7,993 nucleotides of DNA from Actinomycetes bacterium (GCA_023401045.1 JAEXEM010000240.1:1-7993); one strand, 5' to 3'; counted from the stretch's first letter, positions 1-6,529 are shown. The notes: generated by a model from the sequence alone, not told the origin. Translations and numbers: made by a program.

Positions 1-1
1 G

Positions 2-919
2 CCGTGGCAGGCGCAGGGGCGCAACGTCGCGCACGCGTGCGGGCACGACGTGCACACGACGGCGGTCCTCGGCGCAGGGCTCGCGCTCGCGCGGGTCGCG
101 GCGAGCGGGGCGCTCGACGTCGGCGTCCGGCTGCTCTTCCAGCCCGCCGAGGAGGTGCAGCCCGGCGGCGCCATCGACGTGGTCAACGCCGGTGGCCTCG
201 ACGGCGTCGGTCAGATCTTCTCGGTGCACTGCGACCCCAAGCTCGACGTGGGGCTCGTCGGCACCCGGATCGGCGCGATCACGTCCGCCTCCGACGAGGT
301 GACCGTCGTCGTCACCGGTGCGGGCGGGCACACGTCGCGGCCTCACCTCACCGGCGACGTCGTCTTCGCGCTCGGTCAGGTCATCACGCAGGTGCCCGCG
401 GTCCTCGGGCGCCGGCTCGACCCGCGCTGGGGTGTCAACCTCACGTGGGGAGGCGTGCGGTCGGGCAACGCCCACAACGTCATCCCGGCGACCGGCACGG
501 TCATCGGCACCCTGCGGTGCCTCGACGTGCGGGCGTGGGAGCTGGCCTCGGAGGTCCTCGAGCAGGCGGTCGTCGACATCGTGCGACCGCTCGGCGTCGA
601 GGTCGAGGTCAAGCACCAGCGGGGCGTGCCTCCGGTGCAGAACAGCCCGGAGAGCACCGGCGTGCTCGAAGCCGCGGCGCGGGACGTGCTCGGCCCGGAG
701 TCGGTGCACCTGACGGAGCAGTCGCTGGGCGGCGAGGACTTCGCGTGGTACCTCACGAAGGTGCCCGGTGCGATGGCCAGGCTCGGCACCCGGACGCCGG
801 GCGGCCACACCTACGACATCCACCAGGGTGACCTGCGGGTGGACGAGCGCGCCGTCGAGGCGGGTGCCCTCCTGCTCGCGCGCGCGGCCCAGCTCGCGGG
901 GCGTCGGGCGCACTCCTGA
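2..919 (+). CDS. M20-family amidohydrolase/metallopeptidase, 3' part (start outside window)
   Basis: Visible are 305 codons and a TGA stop; the frame is open to the left edge, so roughly the first 70-100 residues of a typical 390-440 residue protein are missing. It is a zinc-type (di-metal) hydrolase of the M20D/amidohydrolase kind, which cleaves amide bonds of N-acyl amino acids or small peptides; the true substrate cannot be told. Counting from the first visible codon, HACGHDVHT (11-19) carries metal ligands Cys13 and His15, FQPAEE (46-51) carries the catalytic and metal glutamates 50/51, VHCDP contributes His76, and IHQGD contributes the final His274. GGH (His110) sits in the inserted lid/dimerisation domain at about 95-205, and GGEDFAWYL lies at 243-251. 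All expected metal ligands in the visible part are present, so it looks active. It is followed by a 253-bp gap with regulatory-looking repeats, so it is probably a separate transcription unit from the importer operon. The GTG at 50 is inside the metal motif and cannot be the start. Confidence 0.93.
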   Translation, partial: PWQAQGRNVAHACGHDVHTTAVLGAGLALARVAASGALDVGVRLLFQPAEEVQPGGAIDVVNAGGLDGVGQIFSVHCDPKLDVGLVGTRIGAITSASDEVTVVVTGAGGHTSRPHLTGDVVFALGQVITQVPAVLGRRLDPRWGVNLTWGGVRSGNAHNVIPATGTVIGTLRCLDVRAWELASEVLEQAVVDIVRPLGVEVEVKHQRGVPPVQNSPESTGVLEAAARDVLGPESVHLTEQSLGGEDFAWYLTKVPGAMARLGTRTPGGHTYDIHQGDLRVDERAVEAGALLLARAAQLAGRRAHS

Positions 920-926
920 GGCGAGC

Positions 927-940
927 GGCGGGTGCCCGCC
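927..940 (+). terminator. Short G/C hairpin after the amidohydrolase stop (possible terminator)
   Basis: GGCGGG (927-932) can pair with CCCGCC (935-940), in practice as a 5-bp stem GGCGG/CCGCC with a GTGC loop, starting 8 nt after the stop codon. A second weak stem, CGCCC/GGGCG (953-957 with 961-965), follows. Neither has a T tract, and short G/C stems arise easily by chance in DNA this rich, so termination here is only a possibility. Confidence 0.25.
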
Positions 941-992
941 CGTCGGACGCCGCGCCCGAGGGGCGGACGGTGTGTCCGGAGCGCCCGGATGT

Positions 993-1019
993 CAGGTTGC
1001 GAAATCATCACGGAACCTG
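993..1019. promoter_or_regulatory. Inverted repeat 1 upstream of the lipoprotein gene (possible operator)
   Basis: CAGGTTGCG (993-1001) and CGGAACCTG (1011-1019) form an inverted repeat of 9-bp arms with one mismatch (999/1013) around a 9-nt A/T-rich centre, AAATCATCA. The centre is among the few A/T-rich spots in the window, and the dyad lies about 155 bp before the GTG of the binding-protein gene. This geometry suits a dimeric repressor such as LacI-, GntR- or DeoR-family proteins, but no regulator gene is in the window and I do not recognise the motif as a known site. Confidence 0.4.
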
Positions 1020-1045
1020 CGCGGATACCAGGCGGTAACGTCCGG

Positions 1046-1070
1046 GTGACCTCAGGGTGCCTAAGGTCAC
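1046..1070. promoter_or_regulatory. 25-bp inverted repeat 2 (possible operator overlapping a promoter)
   Basis: GTGACCTCAGG (1046-1056) and CCTAAGGTCAC (1060-1070) are complementary at 10 of 11 positions (mismatch 1053/1063) around a 3-nt GTG centre. It is the longest dyad in the upstream region. A TANNNT hexamer, TAAGGT (1062-1067), lies in its right arm and could be a -10 element; another, TAACGT, is at 1036-1041. No convincing -35 sits at the right spacing from either. A DNA-binding dimer here would block transcription of the importer operon, which fits substrate induction, but this is inferred from position only. As RNA it would form a stem-loop without a T tract, so a terminator is less likely. 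Confidence 0.45.
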
Positions 1071-1104
1071 GGTTGATCTGCCGACCCGGCGTCCCGGGGC
1101 GGCG

Positions 1105-1136
1105 GCGTCCCCCGGCGCCGTGCGTCCCCCGGCGCC
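1105..1136. repeat. 15-bp direct repeat, 17-bp period, in the leader of the lipoprotein gene
   Basis: GCGTCCCCCGGCGCC occurs exactly at 1105-1119 and again at 1122-1136. A decayed third copy, starting GCGTCCC, may lie at 1089. The repeats fall 37-84 nt before the GTG start, in what should be the untranslated leader. The unit contains no recognisable binding site; replication slippage is the simplest explanation. Confidence 0.75.
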
Positions 1137-1158
1137 TGTCGGCGCGCTGACGAGAAGC

Positions 1159-1163
1159 GGGAG
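1159..1163 (+). promoter_or_regulatory. Ribosome binding site deciding the GTG start of the lipoprotein gene
   Basis: GGGAG (1159-1163) lies 9 nt before GTG 1173. The frame opened by this GTG begins directly with a charged MKKIIR stretch and a lipoprotein signal, which confirms the choice over the downstream ATG at 1200 (Met10), which would remove the positive N-region. Confidence 0.7.
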
Positions 1164-1172
1164 ACACCTGTC

Positions 1173-2273
1173 GTGAAGAAGATCATCCGAGTGGCCGCGA
1201 TGGGCGGCGCCGTCGCGCTCGCCCTGACGGCGTGTGGCAGCGCCCCCGAGGCATCCGAGCCCGCGGCGAGCGGTGGCAGCGCGGCCTCCGACTTCAAGGG
1301 CTGCATCGTGTCGGACGCCGGTGGCTTCGACGACAAGAGCTTCAACCAGCTGAGCTACGAGGGCGCGAAGGAGGCGACCGAGGAGCTCGGTGCCGCCTTC
1401 GCCGAGGTCCAGTCCGACTCCGAGGCCGACTTCGCGACGAACCTCGAGAGCCTCGTCGCCGAGAACTGCGACGCCATCGTCTCCGTCGGCTTCGCGCTGT
1501 CGGCCGCGACGGTCGAGTCGGCCACCGCGAACCCGGACATCGACTTCATCCTCGTCGACGACGCCGCGGACAACGACTTCGACGGCACGAAGGACGCCGA
1601 GAACATCAAGCCGCTGCTCTACGACACGGCCCAGGCGGCGTTCCTCGCCGGCTACCTGTCGGCGGGCTACTCGGCGAGCGTCGGCGGCAACAAGGTCGGC
1701 ACCTTCGGCGGCCAGCCCTACCCGACCGTGACGATCTTCATGGACGGCTTCAAGCAGGGCGTGGACCACTACAACGAGGTCAAGGGCGCGAACGTCCAGG
1801 TCGTCGGCTACCAGGGTGGTGACCAGGGCTCGTTCACCGGTGGCTTCGAGGCCAACGACACGGCCAAGCAGGTCGCCGCGGGCATCATCGACCAGGGCGT
1901 CGACGTCATCCTCCCCGTGGGTGGCCCGATCTACCAGTCCGCCATGGACGCCATCGCCGACTCCGGCCGTGAGGTCGCGCTCGTCGGTGTCGACGCGGAC
2001 ATCTACGACACGGACCCGTCGACGCAGGACCTCGTCCTCACCTCGATCCTCAAGAACATGAAGCTGTCGGCCTACGAGGCCGTCCTCGCCTCCGGCAACG
2101 ACGACTTCGACGCCGAGGCGTACGTCGGCACGCTCGAGAACGAGGGCGTCGGTCTCGCCTCGCTGCACAACTTCGAGTCGAAGGTCGACCCGGCGCTCGT
2201 CGCCGAGGTCGAGGAGCTCAAGCAGCAGATCATCGACGGCGACGTCACGGTCACCTCGTACCTCGCCAAGTGA
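1173..2273 (+). CDS. BMP/PnrA-family nucleoside-binding lipoprotein of an ABC importer
   Basis: 366 residues, GTG start. This is the extracytoplasmic substrate-binding subunit, tethered to the outer face of the membrane, handing substrate to the permeases encoded downstream. The signal is MKKIIR, a hydrophobic stretch (7-19), and the lipobox LTAC with Cys21 as the lipidated residue; a low-complexity Ala/Ser/Gly/Glu linker (22-40) follows. SDAGGFDDKSFNQ (47-59) is the hallmark opening of the BMP family (PF02608), whose studied members, such as treponemal PnrA and B. subtilis YufN/NupN, bind nucleosides. Further family stretches are VGFALS (105-110), the region around GYLSAGYSASVGGNKVGTFG (160-179) and VGVDAD (271-276), whose acidic residues in this family contact the sugar. 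Cys44 and Cys99 are the only other cysteines and could form a disulfide. Length is normal. A large stem-loop follows at once, separating it from the ATPase gene. The exact ligand (purine or pyrimidine nucleoside) is not shown by the sequence; the salvage genes downstream favour pyrimidine nucleosides. Confidence 0.95.
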   Translation: MKKIIRVAAMGGAVALALTACGSAPEASEPAASGGSAASDFKGCIVSDAGGFDDKSFNQLSYEGAKEATEELGAAFAEVQSDSEADFATNLESLVAENCDAIVSVGFALSAATVESATANPDIDFILVDDAADNDFDGTKDAENIKPLLYDTAQAAFLAGYLSAGYSASVGGNKVGTFGGQPYPTVTIFMDGFKQGVDHYNEVKGANVQVVGYQGGDQGSFTGGFEANDTAKQVAAGIIDQGVDVILPVGGPIYQSAMDAIADSGREVALVGVDADIYDTDPSTQDLVLTSILKNMKLSAYEAVLASGNDDFDAEAYVGTLENEGVGLASLHNFESKVDPALVAEVEELKQQIIDGDVTVTSYLAK

Positions 2274-2301
2274 TGCGCCCAGCGCACCGCTGACATGACA
2301 C

Positions 2302-2345
2302 CCGACGCCCCGGACGGCCCCCGCGCGGTCCGTCCGGGGCGTCGG
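2302..2345 (+). terminator. Intercistronic 16-bp stem-loop after the lipoprotein gene
   Basis: The left arm 2302-2317 (core GACGCCCCGGACGG) is perfectly complementary to the right arm 2330-2345, with a 12-nt loop (2318-2329). It begins 28 nt after the lipoprotein stop. There is no T tract after it, only GTGCGACG. It could be a partial terminator or a 3'-end block against exonucleases that lets the binding protein be made in excess over the ATPase and permeases, an arrangement common in ABC importer operons. A weaker stem with one G-T pair (2349-2355 with 2364-2370) follows. The stem itself is certain; its job is inferred. Confidence 0.7.
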
Positions 2346-2398
2346 CGTGCGACGATCGCAGCGTCGTCGTCCCTCCCCGTCGACATGAGGACTGGCCA

Positions 2399-3916
2399 AT
2401 GAAGCTCGAGCTCCGCGGCATCACGAAGCGCTTCGGTGCGCTCGTCGCCAACGACCACATCGACCTCACCGTGGAACCGGGCGAGATCCACTGCCTGCTG
2501 GGGGAGAACGGCGCGGGCAAGTCGACGCTCATGAACGTCCTCTACGGCCTCTACCAGGCCGACGAGGGGCAGATCCTCCTCGACGGCGAGGAGCAGCACT
2601 TCGCCGGACCCGGTGACGCCATGGCGGCAGGCATCGGCATGGTCCACCAGCACTTCATGCTCGTCCCGGTCTTCACCGTCGCCGAGAACGTCATGCTCGG
2701 CCACGAGCAGACCCGTGCGGGCGGGCGGCTCGACCTCGACGCGGCCCGTCGCCAGGTGCGCGAGATCGCCGACCGCTTCGGCTTCCACGTCGACCCCGAC
2801 GCCGTCGTCGAGGACCTCGCCGTCGGCGTCCAGCAGCGCGTCGAGATCATCAAGGCGCTCTCCCGCGACGCCCGCGTCCTCGTCTTCGACGAGCCGACCG
2901 CGGTGCTCACGCCGCAGGAGACCGACGAGCTCATGGGCATCATGCGCCAGCTCAAGGCCGGCGGCGCCGCCATCGTCTTCATCACCCACAAGCTGCGCGA
3001 GGTGCGCGAGGTCGCCGACCGGATCACCGTCGTGCGGCACGGCAAGGTCGTGGGCGAGGCCGACCCGGGCGCGACCGACGCCGAGCTCGCCTCGCTCATG
3101 GTCGGCCGCCCCGTCGAGCTCGTCGTCCACAAGGAGGCGCCGCGCCCGACCGACCACGGTCTGGCGGTCGAGGGGCTCCAGGTGACCGACGCGCGCGGCA
3201 CCGTCCTCGTCGACGACGTCTCCTTCGAGGTCCCCGGCGGCGAGATCCTCGTCGTCGCGGGCGTCCAGGGCAACGGGCAGACCGAGCTCGCCGAGGCGCT
3301 GGCGGGGTTGCAGGAGCACGTGAGCGGCAGCATCCGGCTCGGCGGCACCGAGCTCGTCGGTCGTTCCGTGCGGCAGGTGCTCGACGCCGGCGTCGGGTAC
3401 GTGCCCGAGGACCGCACCGAGGACGGCCTCGTCGGCGGGTTCACCGTCGCCGAGAACCTCGTCCTCGACCGCACCGACGGCCCGCCGTTCGTCCGCGCGG
3501 GTGCGCTGCAGCTGCGCGAGCGCGACCGGTTCGCCCGGGAGAAGGTCGCCGAGTACGACATCCGGACCCAGGGCATCGACTCCCCGGTCGGGCGGCTCTC
3601 CGGCGGCAACCAGCAGAAGGTCGTCGTGGCGCGCGAGCTCTCGCGCGACCTGCGCCTGCTCGTCGCCGCCCAGCCGACCCGCGGCGTCGACGTCGGGTCG
3701 ATCGAGTTCATCCACAAGCGGATCGTCGAGACGCGCGACGCCGGGGTGCCCGTCGTCGTCGTCGCGACCGAGCTCGACGAGGCGGTCGCCCTCGGTGACC
3801 GGATCCTCGTCATGTACCGCGGACGCGTCGTCGGCGTCGTGCCGGCGGACACACCCCGCGACGTGCTCGGCCTCATGATGGCCGGCGTCGCACCCAGCGA
3901 GGGAGAGGTCGCGTGA
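2399..3916 (+). CDS. Double-domain ABC ATPase of the nucleoside importer
   Basis: 505 residues, ATG start with GAGGA (2387-2391) 7 nt upstream. It powers the importer from the inner face of the membrane, resembling YufO/NupO and RbsA-type fused ATPases. Domain 1 (about 1-235) is complete: Walker A GENGAGKST (35-43), Q-loop Gln84, a modified signature LAVGVQQ (140-146), Walker B VLVFDEPT (160-167) and switch His197. Domain 2 (about 255-500) is degenerate: the Walker A position reads GVQGNGQTEL (288-297), with Gln294 in place of the lysine; Walker B reads LLVAAQPT (420-427), lacking the usual Asp-Glu pair; and the switch histidine is absent (ATELDEA), while the signature LSGGNQQ (400-406) is intact. 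From family knowledge, BMP-type ATPases usually show such asymmetry, so one competent site probably hydrolyses ATP and this is not decay. The stop overlaps the next gene by 4 bp (GTGA). Confidence 0.95.
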   Translation: MKLELRGITKRFGALVANDHIDLTVEPGEIHCLLGENGAGKSTLMNVLYGLYQADEGQILLDGEEQHFAGPGDAMAAGIGMVHQHFMLVPVFTVAENVMLGHEQTRAGGRLDLDAARRQVREIADRFGFHVDPDAVVEDLAVGVQQRVEIIKALSRDARVLVFDEPTAVLTPQETDELMGIMRQLKAGGAAIVFITHKLREVREVADRITVVRHGKVVGEADPGATDAELASLMVGRPVELVVHKEAPRPTDHGLAVEGLQVTDARGTVLVDDVSFEVPGGEILVVAGVQGNGQTELAEALAGLQEHVSGSIRLGGTELVGRSVRQVLDAGVGYVPEDRTEDGLVGGFTVAENLVLDRTDGPPFVRAGALQLRERDRFAREKVAEYDIRTQGIDSPVGRLSGGNQQKVVVARELSRDLRLLVAAQPTRGVDVGSIEFIHKRIVETRDAGVPVVVVATELDEAVALGDRILVMYRGRVVGVVPADTPRDVLGLMMAGVAPSEGEVA

Positions 3917-5235
3917 GCGAGACCAGGCAGCCCACGGCGGACGACGGGGCGGGTGCCGTCGCGCCGGACGTCGCGGGGACGGACGTCGGCGGCGACGACG
4001 GCGGGCCGGAGCAGGAGAGCCGCTGGCGCGAGGCGTTCATCCGCATCGTCTCCGGCGGGTGGGCGGTCTCGCTCGGCGCGGTCGTCCTCGCGGTGCTCGC
4101 CGGCTCGGTGATGATCGCCTTCACCGACGAGGGCGTCCAGGAGGCGTCGAGCTACTTCTTCGCCCGGCCCGCGGACACCTTCGCGGCCATCGGGCAGGCG
4201 GTCGGCGGCGCGTACGCCGCGCTCTTCCGCGGTGCCGTCTACAACTACACCGCCGACTCGTTCACGCAGGCCATCCGGCCGCTCACGCAGTCGCTCACGT
4301 ACGCGACGCCGCTCATCGCGGCCGGTCTCGGCCTCGCGATCGGCTTCCGCTCCGGCCTGTTCAACATCGGTGGCCAGGGGCAGATGCTCATGGCGGCCGC
4401 GGGCGCGGGCTGGGTCGGCTTCGCGTTCGACCTGCCCGCCGGGCTGCACCTCGTCGTCGCGATCGTCGTCGGTGTCCTCGCCGGCTCGCTGTGGGGCGGC
4501 ATCGCCGGTCTCCTCAAGGCCACGACGGGCGCCCACGAGGTCATCGTGACGATCATGCTCAACTACGTCGCGTTCTACCTGCTCAGCTACCTGCTCGCGA
4601 CGCCGGGGCTGCTGCAGGCGCCGGGCTCGGCCAACCCCAAGACGCCGCCCATGGCCGAGACGGCCGTGCTGCCCCGCGTCCTCGGCCCGGAGTTCCGTCT
4701 CCACCTCGGCTTCCTGCTCGCGCTCGTCGCGGTTGTCGTCGTGTGGTGGATCCTCGAGCGCTCGCGCCTCGGCTTCTCGCTGCGGGCCGTCGGCGAGAAC
4801 CCGCGCGCCGCGCGGGTCGCCGGCATCCACGTGCCGCGGGCGACCGTGCTCGCGATGCTCGTCAGCGGTGCGCTCGTCGGTCTCGCCGGCAGCACCCAGG
4901 TGCTCGGCCTCATCACCACCGGGTTCAGCTACGACATCGACGCCGGGATCGGGTTCGACGCCATCACCGTCGCGCTGCTCGGCTCCTCGAGCCCGGTCGG
5001 CGTGCTGTTCGCGGGCCTGCTCTTCGGCGCCTTCAAGGCCGGCGGCTCGGTCATGCAGGCCTCCGAGGGCATCCCCATCGAGATCGTCCTCGTCGTGCAG
5101 TCCCTCATCGTCCTGTTCATCGCGGCGCCGCCGCTCGTGCGGGCGGTGTTCCGGCTCCCGCAGCCGGGACGACGCCGCCCGACGCGTGCGGCCCGCACGG
5201 CCGGCGCCGAGCGCCGTGAGGAGGTGGCGCGATGA
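3913..5235 (+). CDS. Importer permease 1 (BPD_transp_2 family)
   Basis: 440 residues, GTG start overlapping the ATPase stop by 4 bp; GGAG (3902-3905) lies 7 nt upstream. It is one half of the transmembrane channel, like YufP/NupP. An unusually long hydrophilic, Gly/Asp-rich cytoplasmic N-tail (about 1-40) precedes the first membrane span (about 49-70); further spans lie near 127-147, 157-172, 178-200, 210-230, 262-281, 310-332, 348-375 and 388-408. GFRSGLFNIGGQGQ (144-157) is the conserved membrane motif of nucleoside-type permeases. RAVGENPRAARVAGI (291-305) is the cytoplasmic loop that docks on the ATPase. The C-tail (415-440) is strongly basic with many arginines, consistent with a cytoplasmic end. 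The stop overlaps the ATG of permease 2 (ATGA). Confidence 0.94.
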   Translation: MSETRQPTADDGAGAVAPDVAGTDVGGDDGGPEQESRWREAFIRIVSGGWAVSLGAVVLAVLAGSVMIAFTDEGVQEASSYFFARPADTFAAIGQAVGGAYAALFRGAVYNYTADSFTQAIRPLTQSLTYATPLIAAGLGLAIGFRSGLFNIGGQGQMLMAAAGAGWVGFAFDLPAGLHLVVAIVVGVLAGSLWGGIAGLLKATTGAHEVIVTIMLNYVAFYLLSYLLATPGLLQAPGSANPKTPPMAETAVLPRVLGPEFRLHLGFLLALVAVVVVWWILERSRLGFSLRAVGENPRAARVAGIHVPRATVLAMLVSGALVGLAGSTQVLGLITTGFSYDIDAGIGFDAITVALLGSSSPVGVLFAGLLFGAFKAGGSVMQASEGIPIEIVLVVQSLIVLFIAAPPLVRAVFRLPQPGRRRPTRAARTAGAERREEVAR

Positions 5236-6524
5236 GCGCGACCCTCGAGCACGCGCCGGTGCCGGAGGAGGTCGTCGAGCACCGTCAGGTGACCGTCGTC
5301 TCCCGCAAGGTGCCCGTCGTCCTGACGGTCGTCACCGCGCTGTTCGCCCTGCTGCTGCTCGTCCAGCCGCGCGAGGGCGACGCGACGTTCCGGCTCGCGA
5401 GTGCCGGTGACTTCTTCGCCATCCCGAACGTCGTCGTCCCCGGGACCGCGACCGGGTGGGTGTGCACCGCCGTCATGGCGCTGCTCACGGCGTACGCCTG
5501 GCTGTCCGTGGCACGCCGGCGCAAGGTCGGCGGGTGGGCGTCGGCGGTCTTCGCGGCCGTCTTCCTCGTCGGCTTCCTCGCGTGGGCCGCGGCCGGCAGC
5601 GCGAGCGACATCCCTGCGATCCGCGTCATCGGCGGTGCCGTCCTCCTCGCGGTGCCGATCGTCTTCGGGGCGCTCGGCGGCGTCATCGGCGAGCGCGCCG
5701 GCGTCGTCAACATCGCCATCGAGGGCCAGCTCCTCGCCGGTGCCTTCTGCGCGGCGGTCGCCGCGTCGGTGACGGACAGCCCGTGGGCCGGCGTGCTCGC
5801 GGCGGTCGTCGCGGGTGTGCTCGTCGCCGCCGTGCTCGGGGTCTTCACCATCACGTACAAGGTCGACCAGGTCATCGTCGGTGTCGTCCTCAACGTCCTC
5901 GTCATCGGCGTGACGAGCTTCCTCTACACCCAGGTGCTCGTGCCCAACCCCGAGCTCAACTCGACGAGCCGGTTCGGGACCTTCGCCATCCCGGTGCTCT
6001 CGGACATCCCCGTGGTCGGGCCGGCGCTGTTCCGCCAGTCGGTCATCGTCTACCTCATGTACCTCGCGGTGCCGGCCGTGTGGTTCGCGCTCTACCGCAC
6101 CCGCTGGGGCCTGCGCCTGCGGGCCGTCGGCGAGCACCCCAAGGCCGCCGACACCGTCGGCGTCAAGGTCGAGCGCACGCGGTACGTCGCAGTCCTCACG
6201 GCCGGTGCCATCGCCGGGGTCGGCGGCGCGTTCTACACCGTCGTGTCGGTCTCGAGCTTCGGCAAGGAGATGACCGCGGGCGCCGGGTTCATCGCGCTGG
6301 CCGCCGTCATCTTCGGCAAGTGGGACCCCGTCAAGGCCGCCCTCGCGGCGCTGCTCTTCGGGTTCGCCTCGAACCTCGAGGGCGCGCTCAGCATCGTCGG
6401 CGCGCCCGTCCCCAGCCAGTTCATGCTCATGCTGCCGTACGTCGTGACGCTCCTGGCCGTGGCCGGGCTCGTCGGGCGCTCGCGCGGCCCCGCGGCCTCC
6501 GGCCGTCCGTACGTCAAGGAGTGA
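5232..6524 (+). CDS. Importer permease 2 (BPD_transp_2 family)
   Basis: 430 residues, ATG start within the stop of permease 1; a strong GGAGG (5220-5224) is 7 nt upstream. It is the partner channel subunit, like YufQ/NupQ, expected to form a heterodimer with permease 1. GERAGVVNIAIEGQ (153-166) matches the family motif, and RAVGEHPKAADTVGV (297-311) is the ATPase-docking loop, parallel to that of permease 1. Spans are suggested near 28-46, 74-93, 102-122, 130-151, 167-205, 213-232, 270-288, 318-338, 350-380 and 397-416. The N-terminal part (residues 1-130, with three spans and a loop at 48-73 probably outside) is longer than in compact family members of about 300-320 residues; extended N-termini are, to my recollection, usual in actinobacterial homologues. 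The cdd gene follows 5 bp after the stop. Confidence 0.94.
   Translation: MSATLEHAPVPEEVVEHRQVTVVSRKVPVVLTVVTALFALLLLVQPREGDATFRLASAGDFFAIPNVVVPGTATGWVCTAVMALLTAYAWLSVARRRKVGGWASAVFAAVFLVGFLAWAAAGSASDIPAIRVIGGAVLLAVPIVFGALGGVIGERAGVVNIAIEGQLLAGAFCAAVAASVTDSPWAGVLAAVVAGVLVAAVLGVFTITYKVDQVIVGVVLNVLVIGVTSFLYTQVLVPNPELNSTSRFGTFAIPVLSDIPVVGPALFRQSVIVYLMYLAVPAVWFALYRTRWGLRLRAVGEHPKAADTVGVKVERTRYVAVLTAGAIAGVGGAFYTVVSVSSFGKEMTAGAGFIALAAVIFGKWDPVKAALAALLFGFASNLEGALSIVGAPVPSQFMLMLPYVVTLLAVAGLVGRSRGPAASGRPYVKE
6516..6521 (+). promoter_or_regulatory. Ribosome binding site choosing the cdd start
   Basis: AAGGAG (6516-6521) lies 8 nt before GTG 6530, ideal spacing. The in-frame GTG at 6521 would give a GTGA overlap with the permease stop, matching the style of other junctions here, but then the site would run into the start codon itself and leave no usable spacing. 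GTG 6530 is preferred; the difference is three residues. Confidence 0.65.
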
Positions 6525-6529
6525 CCACC

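Noticed and set aside
4..831. 275-codon plus-strand frame starting at the left edge
   Set aside because: Arg/Ala-rich out-of-frame reading of the amidohydrolase; the metal-binding motifs are in the other frame.
997..1028. Possible sigma-70 promoter TTGCGA with GATAC
   Set aside because: The spacing of about 20 nt or more is too long, and both hexamers are poor.
1012..1038. Possible ECF-sigma promoter (GGAAC, then CGGTAA after 16 nt)
   Set aside because: The -35-like part is good but the -10 part lacks the usual CGTT/GTT core, and the bases are also part of an inverted repeat. Too weak to annotate.
1008..2399. 463-codon open frame on the minus strand
   Set aside because: It lies opposite the clearly real lipoprotein gene, and its composition (runs of Val, Asp, Glu, Arg, Leu) is the typical mirror of GC-rich coding DNA; no motif or proper start context.
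2072..3715. 547-codon minus-strand open frame
   Set aside because: Antisense shadow of the lipoprotein 3' end and the ATPase; Asp/Glu/Val/Leu-rich with no domain that I recognise.
2551..4830. 759-codon minus-strand open frame, the longest in the window
   Set aside because: Spans the ATPase and permease 1, both certain on the plus strand. Low-complexity Arg/Asp and Ser/Thr translation shows it is a composition artefact.
4929..6137. 402-codon minus-strand open frame
   Set aside because: Antisense to the two permeases; Asp/Arg/Glu-rich repeats of the kind seen in shadow frames, no motif.
5456..6529. Long upstream extension of the cdd frame, suggesting a fusion protein
   Set aside because: The extension is an Arg-rich shadow of permease 2. 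The deaminase homology begins only after 6530, where a good ribosome site is found.
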